Shown here piece by piece: positions 25,988 through 35,700 of a DNA stretch of 64,000 bases (the stretch's first letter is position 1; every line of letters starts with the position of its first letter). The DNA is from Gallionellaceae bacterium (GTDB lineage Bacteria > Pseudomonadota > Gammaproteobacteria > Burkholderiales > Gallionellaceae), in NCBI GenBank assembly GCA_027448945.1, contig DAIDMQ010000009.1, positions 1 to 64,000 on the forward strand. The letters are read 5' to 3'. A program made the translations under genes and the position numbers. The notes beneath the pieces were generated by a model, which worked only from the letters and a program-made list of their open reading frames with translations, made no database searches and had not been told where the DNA came from.

Positions 25988-27190
25988 ATGATTCCTATCA
26001 CACTGCATGCCCCGACCTCGAAACGTTCGCGGTCACTAAACTTCAAAGCTTTACCCCCTTTGTCGTTATATATCCACATCCCGTGGTGCGTACGTAAATG
26101 TCCCTATTGTGATTTCAATTCGCACGAAGCCAAGGCAGATATACCAGAGCAGGCCTATGTGGCTGCACTGGTACGTGATTTGGAGATGGCCTTGCCTCAG
26201 ATATGGGGGCGCAAGGTGTATACGGTGTTTTTCGGCGGTGGTACACCCAGCCTGTTGAGCGGTGATGCCATCGGCGAAATTCTGCGTAATGTGCGCATGT
26301 TGTTACCCTTGGATTTGAATGCGGAGATCACACTGGAGGCGAATCCCGGCACTGTGGAAGCGGATAAGTTCGCGGCTTTTCGAGATGCGGGTGTAAACCG
26401 ACTGTCGATGGGAATCCAAAGTTTTAATGATGAACATCTGCAAGCTTTGGGGCGCATCCACTCTGCCGATGATGCACGTCGTGCTATCGAAATTGCACAA
26501 CAGCATTTCGATAATTTTAATCTCGATTTGATGTATGCCTTGCCTAATCAGTCTTTAGAGCAAGCCTTGGCAGATGTGCGCACTGCGTTGTCGTTTGCGC
26601 CGAATCATTTGTCTTGTTATCACTTTACGCTAGAGCCGAACACTTTGTTCTATCGCAATCCACCTTCTTTGCCAGACGATGATGCGAGTAGCGAAATGCA
26701 GCAGCGCATCGAGGAATTGTTGGCTGAAAATGGCTATGAACATTACGAGACTTCGGCGTTTGCAAAATCCAATCGTCGCGCTAAGCACAACATCAATTAT
26801 TGGAAATTTGGCGACTACTTAGGCATAGGCGCGGGCGCACATAGCAAGCTCAGTTTTCCCGATAAAATCATCCGTCAGGCGCGCTACAGACAGCCGCAAG
26901 CCTATATGCAGCAGGTCATGCAGGGTGCGGCTATACAAACTGAAAATGAGGTGAGCCGCGAGGAACTCGCGTTTGAATTTATGTTGAATGCCTTGCGTTT
27001 GAACCAAGGATTCGATGCGACTTTGTTCAACGAACGCACCAGTTTGTCTTTGCTCAATATCCAGCGTGAATTGAACGAGGCACAGCAGCGCGGATTGCTG
27101 TTTCGTGACCACCAGCGCATTGCCCCGACCGAGTTGGGGCAACGCTTTCTGAATGATTTGCTGGAGATATTTCTGAACGAAAAACAATGA
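25988..27190 (+). CDS. hemW: Heme chaperone HemW (HemN-like radical SAM protein)
   Basis: The 400-residue protein has the radical SAM cluster motif CVRKCPYCDF near residue 35, then FFGGGTPSLL and the HemN C-terminal domain. HemW members use CPYCDF and are heme-trafficking chaperones rather than coproporphyrinogen oxidases, and the length (about 380-400) and the rph-rdgB neighbourhood fit HemW. The track start is an ATG with no clear ribosome site; initiation further in, just ahead of LSLYIHIPWC, is possible. Confidence 0.88.
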   Translation: MIPITLHAPTSKRSRSLNFKALPPLSLYIHIPWCVRKCPYCDFNSHEAKADIPEQAYVAALVRDLEMALPQIWGRKVYTVFFGGGTPSLLSGDAIGEILRNVRMLLPLDLNAEITLEANPGTVEADKFAAFRDAGVNRLSMGIQSFNDEHLQALGRIHSADDARRAIEIAQQHFDNFNLDLMYALPNQSLEQALADVRTALSFAPNHLSCYHFTLEPNTLFYRNPPSLPDDDASSEMQQRIEELLAENGYEHYETSAFAKSNRRAKHNINYWKFGDYLGIGAGAHSKLSFPDKIIRQARYRQPQAYMQQVMQGAAIQTENEVSREELAFEFMLNALRLNQGFDATLFNERTSLSLLNIQRELNEAQQRGLLFRDHQRIAPTELGQRFLNDLLEIFLNEKQ

Positions 27191-27214
27191 GGCTGTGATG
27201 ACGGCCTCGGCGGT

Positions 27215-27745
27215 TTATTTGCTATTGCGGCATTGGATCAAAAACTTGCGACGTTCTTTGCCCTTCAGACCGTCATTGCTTGCTTCCTTGCTGCAATTAC
27301 GTTTCTGCTTGGCGGCTCTTGCTTCTTGCTTCTTAGCCGCCTTATGTTGGTGGGGAGTCTCAGCTTGACGCTTTTCGACAGTAGCTCTGTTGACATGCTG
27401 GGGGCGTGCAGTTGGTGTGCTCTGGTCATCTATGCCGTAACGTTTCGCTTCTGCGACCGCTTCGTTTTTATTTGCGCATGAGTTTATGTAGTCACCTTTG
27501 CGACCACCTTCCATTTTCATGTTCTTGGCGTTTTGTTCGCAAGTAGCTCGCTTTTCCGCAGCGGTTATTGCGCGTACGTGCTCGGGGGTATTGGTTTGAG
27601 CCAGACAGTCTTGCATGAATACATGGCGATTGTTCGCGGGTTCACGCATGCTGCGTTCTTCACAGCTTGCTTGGCCGGCAGCCAAAGCAATAGAACTGGC
27701 CAAAAACAGCAATAAAAATTGAAAGATTTGTGAAATGCGATTCAT
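27215..27745 (-). CDS. PsiF-repeat secreted protein
   Basis: The 176-residue protein has a signal peptide (cut after SSIALA) and three Cys-containing repeats: RATCEQNAKNMKMEGGRKGDY, the first CEERS...DCLAQ copy, and NCSKEASNDGLKGKERRKF at the C-terminus. The last matches the PsiF repeat (C...A...LKGKERxxF..C). Between repeats two and three is a long basic linker rich in Lys, Ala and Gln. PsiF is phosphate-starvation inducible in E. coli, with unknown function. AGGAGG sits upstream of the ATG. The long linker is unusual for the family. Confidence 0.75.
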   Translation of the reverse strand: MNRISQIFQFLLLFLASSIALAAGQASCEERSMREPANNRHVFMQDCLAQTNTPEHVRAITAAEKRATCEQNAKNMKMEGGRKGDYINSCANKNEAVAEAKRYGIDDQSTPTARPQHVNRATVEKRQAETPHQHKAAKKQEARAAKQKRNCSKEASNDGLKGKERRKFLIQCRNSK

Positions 27746-27860
27746 GATGATCGTCCTCCTGTTCTGAGAAGCCGCACTCTAACACCACAAAAATCAACAA
27801 CTCAAGTTTTATTATGGCCTATATATTCATTAAATCAGAGTAAAAACATCAACTTATAGC

Positions 27861-28208
27861 CTACCAACTACGCCCGTCTACTAGGCTAATTTTGAGTGTG
27901 GTGAGATCCACAGCCTCAAGGCAGCGCGCATTGATACTGAACATCTCCACGCCTTTGTACGAGCCTGTGCCCATAGGTGCACAGCCGCAGATGGCGCAGA
28001 AGTGATGGCTGATGGACTTTTTGCCAAATTGATAAGTGGAGAGATTGCTCTCGGGGGTCAGGAAGCGCACCTGGCTGCGTGGGACGAACCAGCGCAAGGC
28101 ACCTAATCGTTGACAGATAGAGCAATTGCATTGCTTGACGCCATGCAGATCGCCTTCAACTTCGAACTTGATATGTCCGCAATGACAACTTCCTTGATAG
28201 ATCATCAT
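27861..28208 (-). CDS. GFA/CENP-V-family zinc protein
   Basis: The 115-residue protein has the GFA fold zinc ligands: GSCHCGHIKFE, CNCSICQR and FCAICGCAP. Members are named after glutathione-dependent formaldehyde-activating enzyme, but most have no proven activity. Its length is typical for small members. It sits 22 bp downstream of trmB, and may be read through from thiS-thiG-trmB. Confidence 0.85.
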   Translation of the reverse strand: MMIYQGSCHCGHIKFEVEGDLHGVKQCNCSICQRLGALRWFVPRSQVRFLTPESNLSTYQFGKKSISHHFCAICGCAPMGTGSYKGVEMFSINARCLEAVDLTTLKISLVDGRSW

Positions 28209-28229
28209 GCGCCCCTTGATGGTTGAGTA

Positions 28230-28916
28230 TCAGATGCGAGTGTAGACCAGATCCCACACGCCATGCCCCAAGTTCAAACCGCGTTTCTCGAATTTAGTGA
28301 GCGGGCGATATTCGGGGCGGGGCGCGTAATCGCTGACGGTGTTTTTCAATCGGGCTTCATCGTTCAAGACTTGCAGCACCTGCTCGGCATATTCATGCCA
28401 ATCAGTCGCAACATGGATGTATCCACCTGCCTTGATCTTCTGTACTAGCGCGGCGATGAATGGCGACTGTATCAAACGGCGTTTGTTGTGACGCGCTTTA
28501 TGCCACGGGTCGGGAAAGAAAATATGCACGCCATCTAATGCGCCGTCGGCAACCATATCGCGTAATACTTCCACGGCATCGTGCTGGATGATGCGGATGT
28601 TTTGTATCTGATTTGACTCTATGAGCTTGAGCAGATTACCTACACCCGGGGTATGCACTTCCAAGCAAAGATAATCATTCCCGGGGTTTGCTTGCGCGAT
28701 GGTTGCGGTGCTGTCGCCCATGCCAAAACCAATCTCCAAAATTTTCGGCGCGGTGCGTGAAAATGCAGATTCAAGATTGAGCAATTTATTCGAATAGTTG
28801 ATGCCAAACTGCGGCAGCAAGGTCTCGCAAGCGCGCTGTTGTGCAGGCGAAACGCGGCCCTGACGGCGCACGAAACTGCGGATGTGACGGTGAGTGTTAG
28901 CTGTTGTGTCAGTCAT
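28230..28916 (-). CDS. trmB: tRNA (guanine-N7-)-methyltransferase
   Basis: The 228-residue SAM-dependent enzyme forms m7G46 in tRNA variable loops. It shows the SAM loop [14 protein letters not shown], the family motif [15 protein letters not shown] and a C-terminal T-KFEKRG segment. It lies 15 bp downstream of thiG in the thiS-thiG-trmB group that recurs in betaproteobacteria. Confidence 0.93.
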   Translation of the reverse strand: MTDTTANTHRHIRSFVRRQGRVSPAQQRACETLLPQFGINYSNKLLNLESAFSRTAPKILEIGFGMGDSTATIAQANPGNDYLCLEVHTPGVGNLLKLIESNQIQNIRIIQHDAVEVLRDMVADGALDGVHIFFPDPWHKARHNKRRLIQSPFIAALVQKIKAGGYIHVATDWHEYAEQVLQVLNDEARLKNTVSDYAPRPEYRPLTKFEKRGLNLGHGVWDLVYTRI

Positions 28917-28931
28917 GGTGTCAACGGTAAT

Positions 28932-29726
28932 TTAAGCGCGGGTCGAAGTGATGATGCCCGCTGTCGGCGAACTGGGGCTGGCACTGTAAAGCTTCTTCGG
29001 CATGCGTCCCGCGAGGTAAGCGGAGCGGCCTGCCTCTACGGCTTGCTTCATCGCCTTCGCCATCAGCACAGGCTGTTGCGCACCCGCGATCGCGGTGTTC
29101 ATCAACACGCCAGCGCAACCGAGTTCCATTGCAATCGCCGCATCGGAAGCCGTGCCCACGCCCGCATCGACGATGACGGGAACGCTGACTCTGTCCATGA
29201 TGAGTTGCAGATTCCATGGATTCAAAATGCCCATGCCCGAACCGATCAACGAAGCCAGCGGCATGATCGCCACGCAACCAATGTCCTCCAATTGTTTGGC
29301 GATGATAGGGTCGTCCGAGGTGTAGACCATCACCTGAAAACCTTCTGCCACCAGCGTTTTTGCGGCAGCAATCGTTTCGATGACGTTGGGATACAGCGAT
29401 TGCGGGTCGCCCAATACTTCCAGTTTCACCAAGCTATGACCGTCCAATAATTCACGTGCCAAACGCAACGTGCGCACCGCATCGTCGGCGGTATAGCAGC
29501 CCGCCGTATTCGGCAGCAGAGTGTATTTGGACGGTGGCAAGATTTCCAGCAAGCTAGGCTCGTTGGGATGCTGTCCGATGTTGCTGCGACGAATTGCGAT
29601 AGTGATAATCTCCGCGCCGCTGGTCTCGATGGCATTTTTTGTCTCGGTAAAATCTTTGTACTTGCCCGTGCCGACCAACAGGCGCGAATCATAAGATTTA
29701 CCGGCGATGATTAGTTTGTCGTTCAT
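28932..29726 (-). CDS. thiG: Thiazole synthase
   Basis: The 264-residue TIM-barrel enzyme forms the thiazole phosphate of thiamine from deoxyxylulose phosphate, dehydroglycine and ThiS thiocarboxylate. Visible motifs are [19 protein letters not shown] with the Schiff-base Lys, [21 protein letters not shown] and [11 protein letters not shown]. It lies 52 bp downstream of thiS. No TPP riboswitch is recognisable upstream of the pair. Confidence 0.95.
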   Translation of the reverse strand: MNDKLIIAGKSYDSRLLVGTGKYKDFTETKNAIETSGAEIITIAIRRSNIGQHPNEPSLLEILPPSKYTLLPNTAGCYTADDAVRTLRLARELLDGHSLVKLEVLGDPQSLYPNVIETIAAAKTLVAEGFQVMVYTSDDPIIAKQLEDIGCVAIMPLASLIGSGMGILNPWNLQLIMDRVSVPVIVDAGVGTASDAAIAMELGCAGVLMNTAIAGAQQPVLMAKAMKQAVEAGRSAYLAGRMPKKLYSASPSSPTAGIITSTRA

Positions 29727-29778
29727 GTTTATTTCCTTAAACTTTGATTACAGCGTATCAGATTACATCTGAATTTAT

Positions 29779-29982
29779 TTAGCCCCCGCCAACTGCAACC
29801 ACCACCTCAAGCTGATCGCCCTCTGCCAACAGCACATTCGCGTAATTGCTGCGCGGCACAATCTCGCCGTTGCGTTCCAGCGCGATGCGTTTGCCGGTGT
29901 ATCCCAGTTGTTCGATTAAATCCGCCGCGCTCAATACGGCGGGAAAGGTGCGGCTCTCGCCGTTGAGTTTTAAGGTTATCAC
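29779..29982 (-). CDS. thiS: Sulfur carrier protein ThiS
   Basis: The 67-residue ubiquitin-fold protein ends in VAVGGG; the C-terminal Gly is adenylated and converted to thiocarboxylate to donate sulfur for thiazole formation. It starts with GTG at 29982, giving MITLKLNGE. Its 5' end overlaps the -35 element of the divergent tRNA-Gly promoter. It is the first gene of thiS-thiG-trmB. Confidence 0.93.
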   Translation of the reverse strand: MITLKLNGESRTFPAVLSAADLIEQLGYTGKRIALERNGEIVPRSNYANVLLAEGDQLEVVVAVGGG

Positions 29983-30004
29983 TGCGTGGTGTCCGTGTTA
30001 GAAT
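29976..30004 (+). promoter_or_regulatory. Promoter of tRNA-Gly
   Basis: TTATCA (29976-29981) and TAGAAT (29999-30004) are spaced 17 bp apart, with a GC-rich discriminator and the tRNA beginning 35 bp downstream. Confidence 0.5.
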
Positions 30005-30038
30005 TCGCGCCGCATTTTACACGATGCGTTTTATCCAG

Positions 30039-30112
30039 GCGGGTGTAGTTCAATGGTAGAACGGCAGCTTCCCAAGCTGCATACGAGGGTTCGATCCCCT
30101 TCACCCGCTCCA
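30039..30112 (+). tRNA. tRNA-Gly (CCC)
   Basis: A 74-nt cloverleaf including the encoded CCA. The acceptor GCGGGTG pairs with CACCCGC, the anticodon stem-loop is GCAGC-TTCCCAA-GCTGC (anticodon CCC), and the T arm is GAGGGTTCGATCCCCTT. It lies between the thiS group and a convergent MFS gene whose stop is only 10 bp away. Confidence 0.95.
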
Positions 30113-30122
30113 AATTCCTTTT

Positions 30123-31358
30123 TTACTTCAACGCCACGTCTGGAATGACCACTGTATGGTCATGCATGGCGATGCGCGAGACAAACCAAATAGCTATTCC
30201 GTTCGCAACCAGTGCGACCAAGCCCACCGTTCCGTAATCCACCAACGCGCCTGTGGCATCTTGCGTGATGAGGTAGCCTGCAAGTGTGCTGGCGAGTGCC
30301 ATTGCCAGTGATTGCACGGTGGCGTTGAGTGACATGAATGTGCCGCGCAGTTTGGGTTGTGCGGCGGAGGTGATGATGGCCATCGCGGGAATCATGCGAC
30401 CTGAAACCAGGACGAAAAATATCGTGGTGTAGATCAGCCATGCCCATAGCGGTGCGGCGGTGACTTGGGTGAGCAGTACCAGCGGCACGGATGCGGCTAT
30501 GGCGACCAGTCGATAGATTTTCACTTTGCCATGCAGATCGGCCTGATGACCGATAAAGCGCGCGGTGAATAGCGTTGCAGCACCGCCTGCGAGGTAGATG
30601 AACGGAATGTCATGCTGATGGATGCCGATGTTATGCACGGCATACAGGGTGATGTATGGAATCACGGTGAAGCCGGCAAAAATAATTAACGCGGAAAATA
30701 ATAGCGCGCGCAAATGATTGGCTTCGCGTAATACTTCAAACATCGGCACAAAAGGATGGGCGCGCTTTTGCGCGCTGATGTGGTGGCGTAATTGCGGCAA
30801 GACTTGTTGACCGATGATGACGAATATCACCGTCAAGAATGCGACTAATACGAAGGGTGCGCGCCAGTTTAGCCAGTTTGCCAACCACAAAGAAATCGGC
30901 ACGCCCGCGATGGTGGAGAAAGAGAACGCCGACATCACCACGCCACTGGCGCGCGCGCGTCGCTCGAAGGGAATCACGTCGCCGATGATGGTCTGTACCA
31001 TCGCGCCCATCACGCCGCCGAATGCGCCCGCGAAGGCACGGGCGATGATCAGCGTCGCATAGCCGGGGGCGAGTCCGCAGGCGAGTGAGGCGATGCCGAA
31101 CAGTGCGAACATCAGGAGCAGCAAGCGTTTGCGCTCGAATCTATCCACGAAGGTCGCGCCCAACAAACCCGACACTGCAGCGCTAAAACTATAGCTTGCG
31201 ACCAGCAGACCAAACTGATGCGTGCTGATGCCGAAAGTCTGAATCAGTATTGGGCCGAGCGGCATCATGATCATGAAATCCAGGATGTGCGAAAACTGTA
31301 TGCCCGCGAGGGTGAGCAGCAGTCGGTTTTCTTGTTTGAGTGTCAGGGTCGGGTGCAT
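30123..31358 (-). CDS. MFS transporter, drug:H+ antiporter (AraJ-like) type
   Basis: The 411-residue protein has 12 predicted membrane helices. It shows the MFS loop motif DRFERKRLLL after helix 2 and a helix-5 segment VMSAFSFSTIAGVPISLW, like motif C of the DHA1 antiporters. Export of small molecules or sugars is the usual role; no substrate can be assigned. It ends 10 bp from tRNA-Gly and is preceded by the pseudouridine-synthase-like gene in the same orientation. Confidence 0.82.
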   Translation of the reverse strand: MHPTLTLKQENRLLLTLAGIQFSHILDFMIMMPLGPILIQTFGISTHQFGLLVASYSFSAAVSGLLGATFVDRFERKRLLLLMFALFGIASLACGLAPGYATLIIARAFAGAFGGVMGAMVQTIIGDVIPFERRARASGVVMSAFSFSTIAGVPISLWLANWLNWRAPFVLVAFLTVIFVIIGQQVLPQLRHHISAQKRAHPFVPMFEVLREANHLRALLFSALIIFAGFTVIPYITLYAVHNIGIHQHDIPFIYLAGGAATLFTARFIGHQADLHGKVKIYRLVAIAASVPLVLLTQVTAAPLWAWLIYTTIFFVLVSGRMIPAMAIITSAAQPKLRGTFMSLNATVQSLAMALASTLAGYLITQDATGALVDYGTVGLVALVANGIAIWFVSRIAMHDHTVVIPDVALK

Positions 31359-31413
31359 GGCGAACAGGGTTATTGTGCGAGCGGCATTCTAACAGCGTGA
31401 CGCTGAACGGGTT

Positions 31414-32109
31414 TTAAAACCGTTCACTTTGTACCAGGTAACGCCATTGACCTTGCGGCAATTTGGACATCGCGACGCGACCGATGCGGAGTCTTTTGTA
31501 ACTGATGACTTGCAGGCCTACGGTCTCACATGCGTGTTTGATCTGGCCGGTGACGATGCCTTTGATGGCGAAACGTAGACGAGTCTCGTTCTGCCAGCTG
31601 ACTTTGCAGGGTGTCAGTGCGCGGTCTCTGTATGTCAGGCCGTGATTCAACAGTTTCAGGCCCTCGGCACTCAAAGTGCCCGCGACCTCGACGAGGTATT
31701 CCTGTTCCAGTGTCGCGGCGTCCGCTTTTAGTTTGCGTTCCACGCGCCAGTCTTGGCTGTAGACCGTTAAGCCATCTGCGCCAGGTTCTAGCGGTGCGAA
31801 CTGCGAAAGTCTGTGGTGGTATTTGAGAATGCGGATTTCTGATGCGTCATCGCTACTGCGGGTCGATGTCTCCAAGAGTTGAGGCGCGATGCCGGATATT
31901 TGATGGGCGATGAGGGTAATGGGCGGCAAGGGTAGGGGCTGTGCACCCGCTTGCAGTTCGACATGCTCATCGCCCACCATGAATTGCGGCTCTTCGATGA
32001 TCACACCATCCACCGTCACATTGCCGGCAGTGATAAGAAGTTCGGCTTCGCGGCGCGAACAGCCTATAAGTGCGATCAATTTTTTGGCGAGGCGTATGGA
32101 TTCAGTCAT
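31414..32109 (-). CDS. S4-domain RsuA/RluB-like protein lacking the catalytic Asp motif
   Basis: The 231-residue protein has an N-terminal S4 RNA-binding domain (RLAKKLIALIGCSRREAELLI) followed by a pseudouridine synthase fold with YLVEVAGTLS and a C-terminal LRIGRVAMSKLPQGQWRYL as in RsuA/RluB/RluF. Where active enzymes have GRLDxxTxGL, this one reads APLEPGADGL, so the nucleophilic Asp is Glu and the Arg is Pro. It is either an inactive RNA-binding paralogue or an unusual enzyme. The frame is intact, so selection on another function is likely. Confidence 0.75.
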   Translation of the reverse strand: MTESIRLAKKLIALIGCSRREAELLITAGNVTVDGVIIEEPQFMVGDEHVELQAGAQPLPLPPITLIAHQISGIAPQLLETSTRSSDDASEIRILKYHHRLSQFAPLEPGADGLTVYSQDWRVERKLKADAATLEQEYLVEVAGTLSAEGLKLLNHGLTYRDRALTPCKVSWQNETRLRFAIKGIVTGQIKHACETVGLQVISYKRLRIGRVAMSKLPQGQWRYLVQSERF

Positions 32110-32195
32110 GGTAGTAGCGAATGCGAAGAGGTGAGCATTGTAATTGCTCGGCTGGACTAAGGTGTGTATCAGAACAGTTGCGGGAGTCAGGCCGT

Positions 32196-32387
32196 TCAGT
32201 TAGCGCTTCTGTCGGCTTCTTTGGGGGTGTGTAGCTCACAAACGTCGCAGTAGTCGGCAGGCATATTTTTAAGGTGTGGCACGCACACGACGACATCATG
32301 GCTACATTTTCGTCTGAAGGTATGCGCGCACAAGCCGCAACTGGGTTCCAGTTCCACAACATCAATCTTCTTCACTTCTTGACCCAT
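32196..32387 (-). CDS. 63-residue Cys-rich protein under riboswitch control
   Basis: The start at 32387 (MGQEVKKIDVVEL) is chosen because GGAGGGG lies 5 nt upstream and because the longer track frame (to 32588) runs through a riboswitch. The protein has six Cys in CGLCAH, KCSHD, CVPH and DYCDVC patterns with three nearby His, suggesting a small zinc- or Fe-S-binding domain. It has no signal peptide. I do not recognise a family. Its control by a c-di-GMP riboswitch implies a role in lifestyle switching (motility, attachment, or extracellular structures). Confidence 0.65.
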   Translation of the reverse strand: MGQEVKKIDVVELEPSCGLCAHTFRRKCSHDVVVCVPHLKNMPADYCDVCELHTPKEADRSAN

Positions 32388-32392
32388 GCGTC

Positions 32393-32407
32393 GCCCCTCC
32401 AGAGGGC
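32393..32407 (-). promoter_or_regulatory. Hairpin covering the ribosome site of the Cys-rich gene
   Basis: On the minus strand GCCCTCTGGAGGGGC can fold so that the GGAGGGG ribosome site pairs with the preceding CCCTC. This is a plausible translational expression platform for the riboswitch about 65 nt upstream. Confidence 0.5.
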
Positions 32408-32472
32408 TGTGATGTTTAGCGTTCCGGTGAGCTAACGAGGGAGATTTAAGACTGCCAGGGCCGGGATAAGGT

Positions 32473-32556
32473 GCCTGATGCCGCAGTCCCGCTACCACAG
32501 TTACCCTGAGGCCGGAGATCTTGCGCCCATATCTTTCGATAGCTTTGCCAGTGGGC
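32473..32556 (-). ncRNA. Candidate c-di-GMP-I (GEMM) riboswitch aptamer
   Basis: The minus strand reads CACTGGCAAAGC, a stem closed by a GAAA tetraloop (TATCGAAAGATA), GGGCGCAAGA, the tetraloop-receptor-like CTCCGGCCTC and a second arm with GGTAGCGGGACTGC. The order and these conserved blocks match the GEMM-I consensus, including G at the position that selects c-di-GMP over cGAMP. It lies in the leader of the 63-residue Cys-rich gene. No covariance model could be run; identification is by motif. Confidence 0.82.
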
Positions 32557-32750
32557 GGCAACATACTCTGGGTGTGTCGAGTGGTCAATCAAAACCGCAT
32601 ACTTGAATGGGTCGTATGGGGCATCCTAAAAATTCATCTCCTTATTAAACAGTGACATCAGTTGGTCATGTGTAAGTGTGCTCAGAATGAGTCCGCCATC
32701 GCTGCGTGCTCGGTGTAAAATTCGAGACGAAATATTTTCTTCTTTACCAC

Positions 32751-35700
32751 ATGTCAGCTCCCTCTTTCGTCCATTTGCGCCTGCACAGCGAGTACTCCAT
32801 TGCCGACGGCATGGTGCGTGTAGACGAGGCCGTTGCTGCAGCAATCGCTGATCGGATGCCGGCGCTCGCGTTGACTGATCTTAGCAATGTGTTCGGTCTG
32901 ATCAAGTTCTATAAAGCTGCACGCGGCAAGGGTGTTAAGCCGGTGATAGGCTGCGATGTCTTCATCAGCAACGAGGTGGATAGGGATAAGCCGCAGCGCA
33001 TGTTGTTGTTGTGCCAGTCGCGTGAGGGTTATCTGCTGTTATGCCAATTGCTGTCGCGGGCATATCTGGAGAACCAGTATCGTGGCCGCGCCGAGTTTAG
33101 GCGCGAGTGGTTCCATGAAACGGGGACAACAGGGCTGATTGCCCTCTCTGGCGCGCATCAGGGTGATGTTGGCAGTGCCTTGGTGACGGGCAATCTGTTA
33201 TTGGCCAAGCAATACGCAAATGAGTGGGCTGCCTTGTTCGGTCAGCGTTATTACATCGAAGTGCAACGCGTTGGCCATCCCGAAGAGGAGAACCACATCG
33301 CGGCGGCAGTGACATTGGCTGCCGAATTGGCGCTGCCTGTGGTTGCCACCCACCCTGTGCAATTTTTAAGCGGCGACGATTTCAAGGCGCATGAGGCGCG
33401 GGTGTGTATCGCCGAGGGGTATGTGCTGAACGACAAGCGTCGCGTCAAAGCCTTCACCGAGCAGCAATATTTCAAGACACAGGCCGAGATGGTGGAATTA
33501 TTCGCCGATTTGCCCGAGGCCTTAGAGAACAGCATAGAGATCGCGCGACGCTGTAATCTCTCGCTGGTACTGGGCAAGCCGCACCTCCCTGATTTCCCTA
33601 CGCCGGATGGGCAAGGTTTGGATGACTTTCTGCGTGCCGAGAGCCAGCGTGGTTTGTTGCAGCGTATGAAATTCCTTTATCCGGACGAGGCGGTGCGTGT
33701 CGCCAAGATGCCCGAATATCAGGCGCGACTGGATTTCGAGAACGAGACCATCATCAAGATGGGTTTCCCCGGCTATTTTCTCATCGTGGCGGACTTCATC
33801 CGCTGGGCGAAGGCCAACGGTGTGCCGGTCGGGCCGGGTCGCGGTTCAGGCGCTGGCTCTCTGGTGGCATACAGTCTGAGCATCACCGATCTGGACCCAT
33901 TGCGTTATGACTTGCTGTTCGAGCGCTTCCTTAATCCCGAGCGCGTATCCATGCCCGATTTCGACGTGGACTTTTGTCAGGACGGGCGCGAACGCGTCAT
34001 CGACTATGTGAAGCAAAAATACGGCGCGCAATGCGTGTCGCAGATCGCCACCTTCGGCACCATGGCGTCCAAGGGGGTGATCCGCGATGTGGGGCGTGTG
34101 CTGGACTTCCCCTATGGCCTGTGTGATCGACTGTCCAAGCTGGTGCCATTGGATGGCGTGAAGCCAGTCTCGCTGAAGAAGGCGCGTGAGATGGAACCCG
34201 AGTTCAATGCCATCATCGATAACGAAGAGGGCGTGGACGAATTTCTGGAACTAGCCGAGCGTCTGGAAGACATGACGCGTAATGTCGGTATGCATGCTGG
34301 TGGTGTGTTGATCGCACCAGGCAAGCTTACCGATTTCTGCCCGCTGTATAGCGCGGAGAATGTGCAGGCCGGGCAAGACGGTAAGGCGGTGAGTCAATAT
34401 GACAAAGACGATGTCGAAGCCATCGGTTTGGTCAAGTTCGACTTCTTGGGTTTGCGCACGCTGACCATCATAGATTGGGCGGTACGGTATATAAAAGGAT
34501 CGGGGATACAGGGAGGTAGCTCATCCGCACCCGCTGATCTGTTGCTTCCTGCCTCCTGCATCCTGAATCCAGACTTCAATATCGATGCCATTCCGCTAGA
34601 CGACAAGCCGACATACGACAAGATATTCAAGACCGCGAACACCACGGCGGTGTTCCAGTTTGAATCGCGCGGTATGAAGGACACATTGATTAAGGCCAAG
34701 CCGGACTGTCTGGAAGACTTGATCGCGCTGAACGCCTTGTATCGTCCGGGTCCTATGGATTTCATCCCCGATTACATCAATCGCAAGCACGGCAAGGAGA
34801 ACGTTGTTCTTCCGCATCCGCTGCTGGGGAAAGTGGTCAACAGCACCTACGGCATCATGGTGTACCAAGAGCAGGTGATGCAATCGGCGCAGGTGATCGC
34901 TGGATACACGCTGGGCGGTGCGGATATGTTGCGCCGTGCGATGGGTAAGAAGAAGGCCGAGGAGATGGCCGAGCAACGTGCCATTTTCGTTTCGGGTGCG
35001 GAGAAGAATAATCAGATTGGCGAGAAGATTGCTAACGAGATTTTCGACACGATGGAGAAGTTCGCGGGTTATGGCTTTAACAAGTCGCACGCTGCCGCCT
35101 ACTCATTGGTTGCCTATCAGACCGCTTATCTAAAGTGTCACTTCCCGGCAGCCTTTATGGCGTCGACCATGACCTCGGAAATGGTCAACACCGACAAGAT
35201 CAGTTTTTTCTATCAGGACACGTTGCTGCAGGGCTTGCAGATCCTCAAGCCTGACATCAATGCCTCCTGCTTCCGCTTTCAACCTGTGGACGAGAAGACC
35301 ATCGCATATGGTCTGGGTGCGGTCAAAGGTGCGGGTGAGGGCGCGGTTGAGAACATCGTGCAGGCACGCAATAAGGCTGGCCCATTCAAGGATATCTTCG
35401 AATTTTGTCGTCGCGTGGATAAGCGCGTGGTCAATCGCCGCACCATAGAGGCGCTGATACGTGCTGGCGCCTTCGATGTCATCAACGATCATCGCGCACA
35501 ATTGCTGGCCTCACTGGATGCGGCCTTGAGTAGTGCTGATCAGCTCGCGCGTGCCGCCAACCAGAACAGTTTGTTCGGTGAGGATGAGGCCGATGCGGTT
35601 TTGATCGAGCAGATGCAGGATGTACCGCGCTGGTCTATGCGCGAGCAATTGGCGAATGAGAAACTCAGTCTGGGCATGTATCTGGGGGGCCATCCCTATC

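Noticed and set aside
29983-30038. TPP riboswitch upstream of thiS
   Set aside because: The 56-bp space to tRNA-Gly holds none of the THI-box motifs and is too short.
32388-32588. N-terminal extension of the Cys-rich ORF in the track
   Set aside because: This segment is the predicted riboswitch and leader; a strong ribosome site marks the start at 32387.
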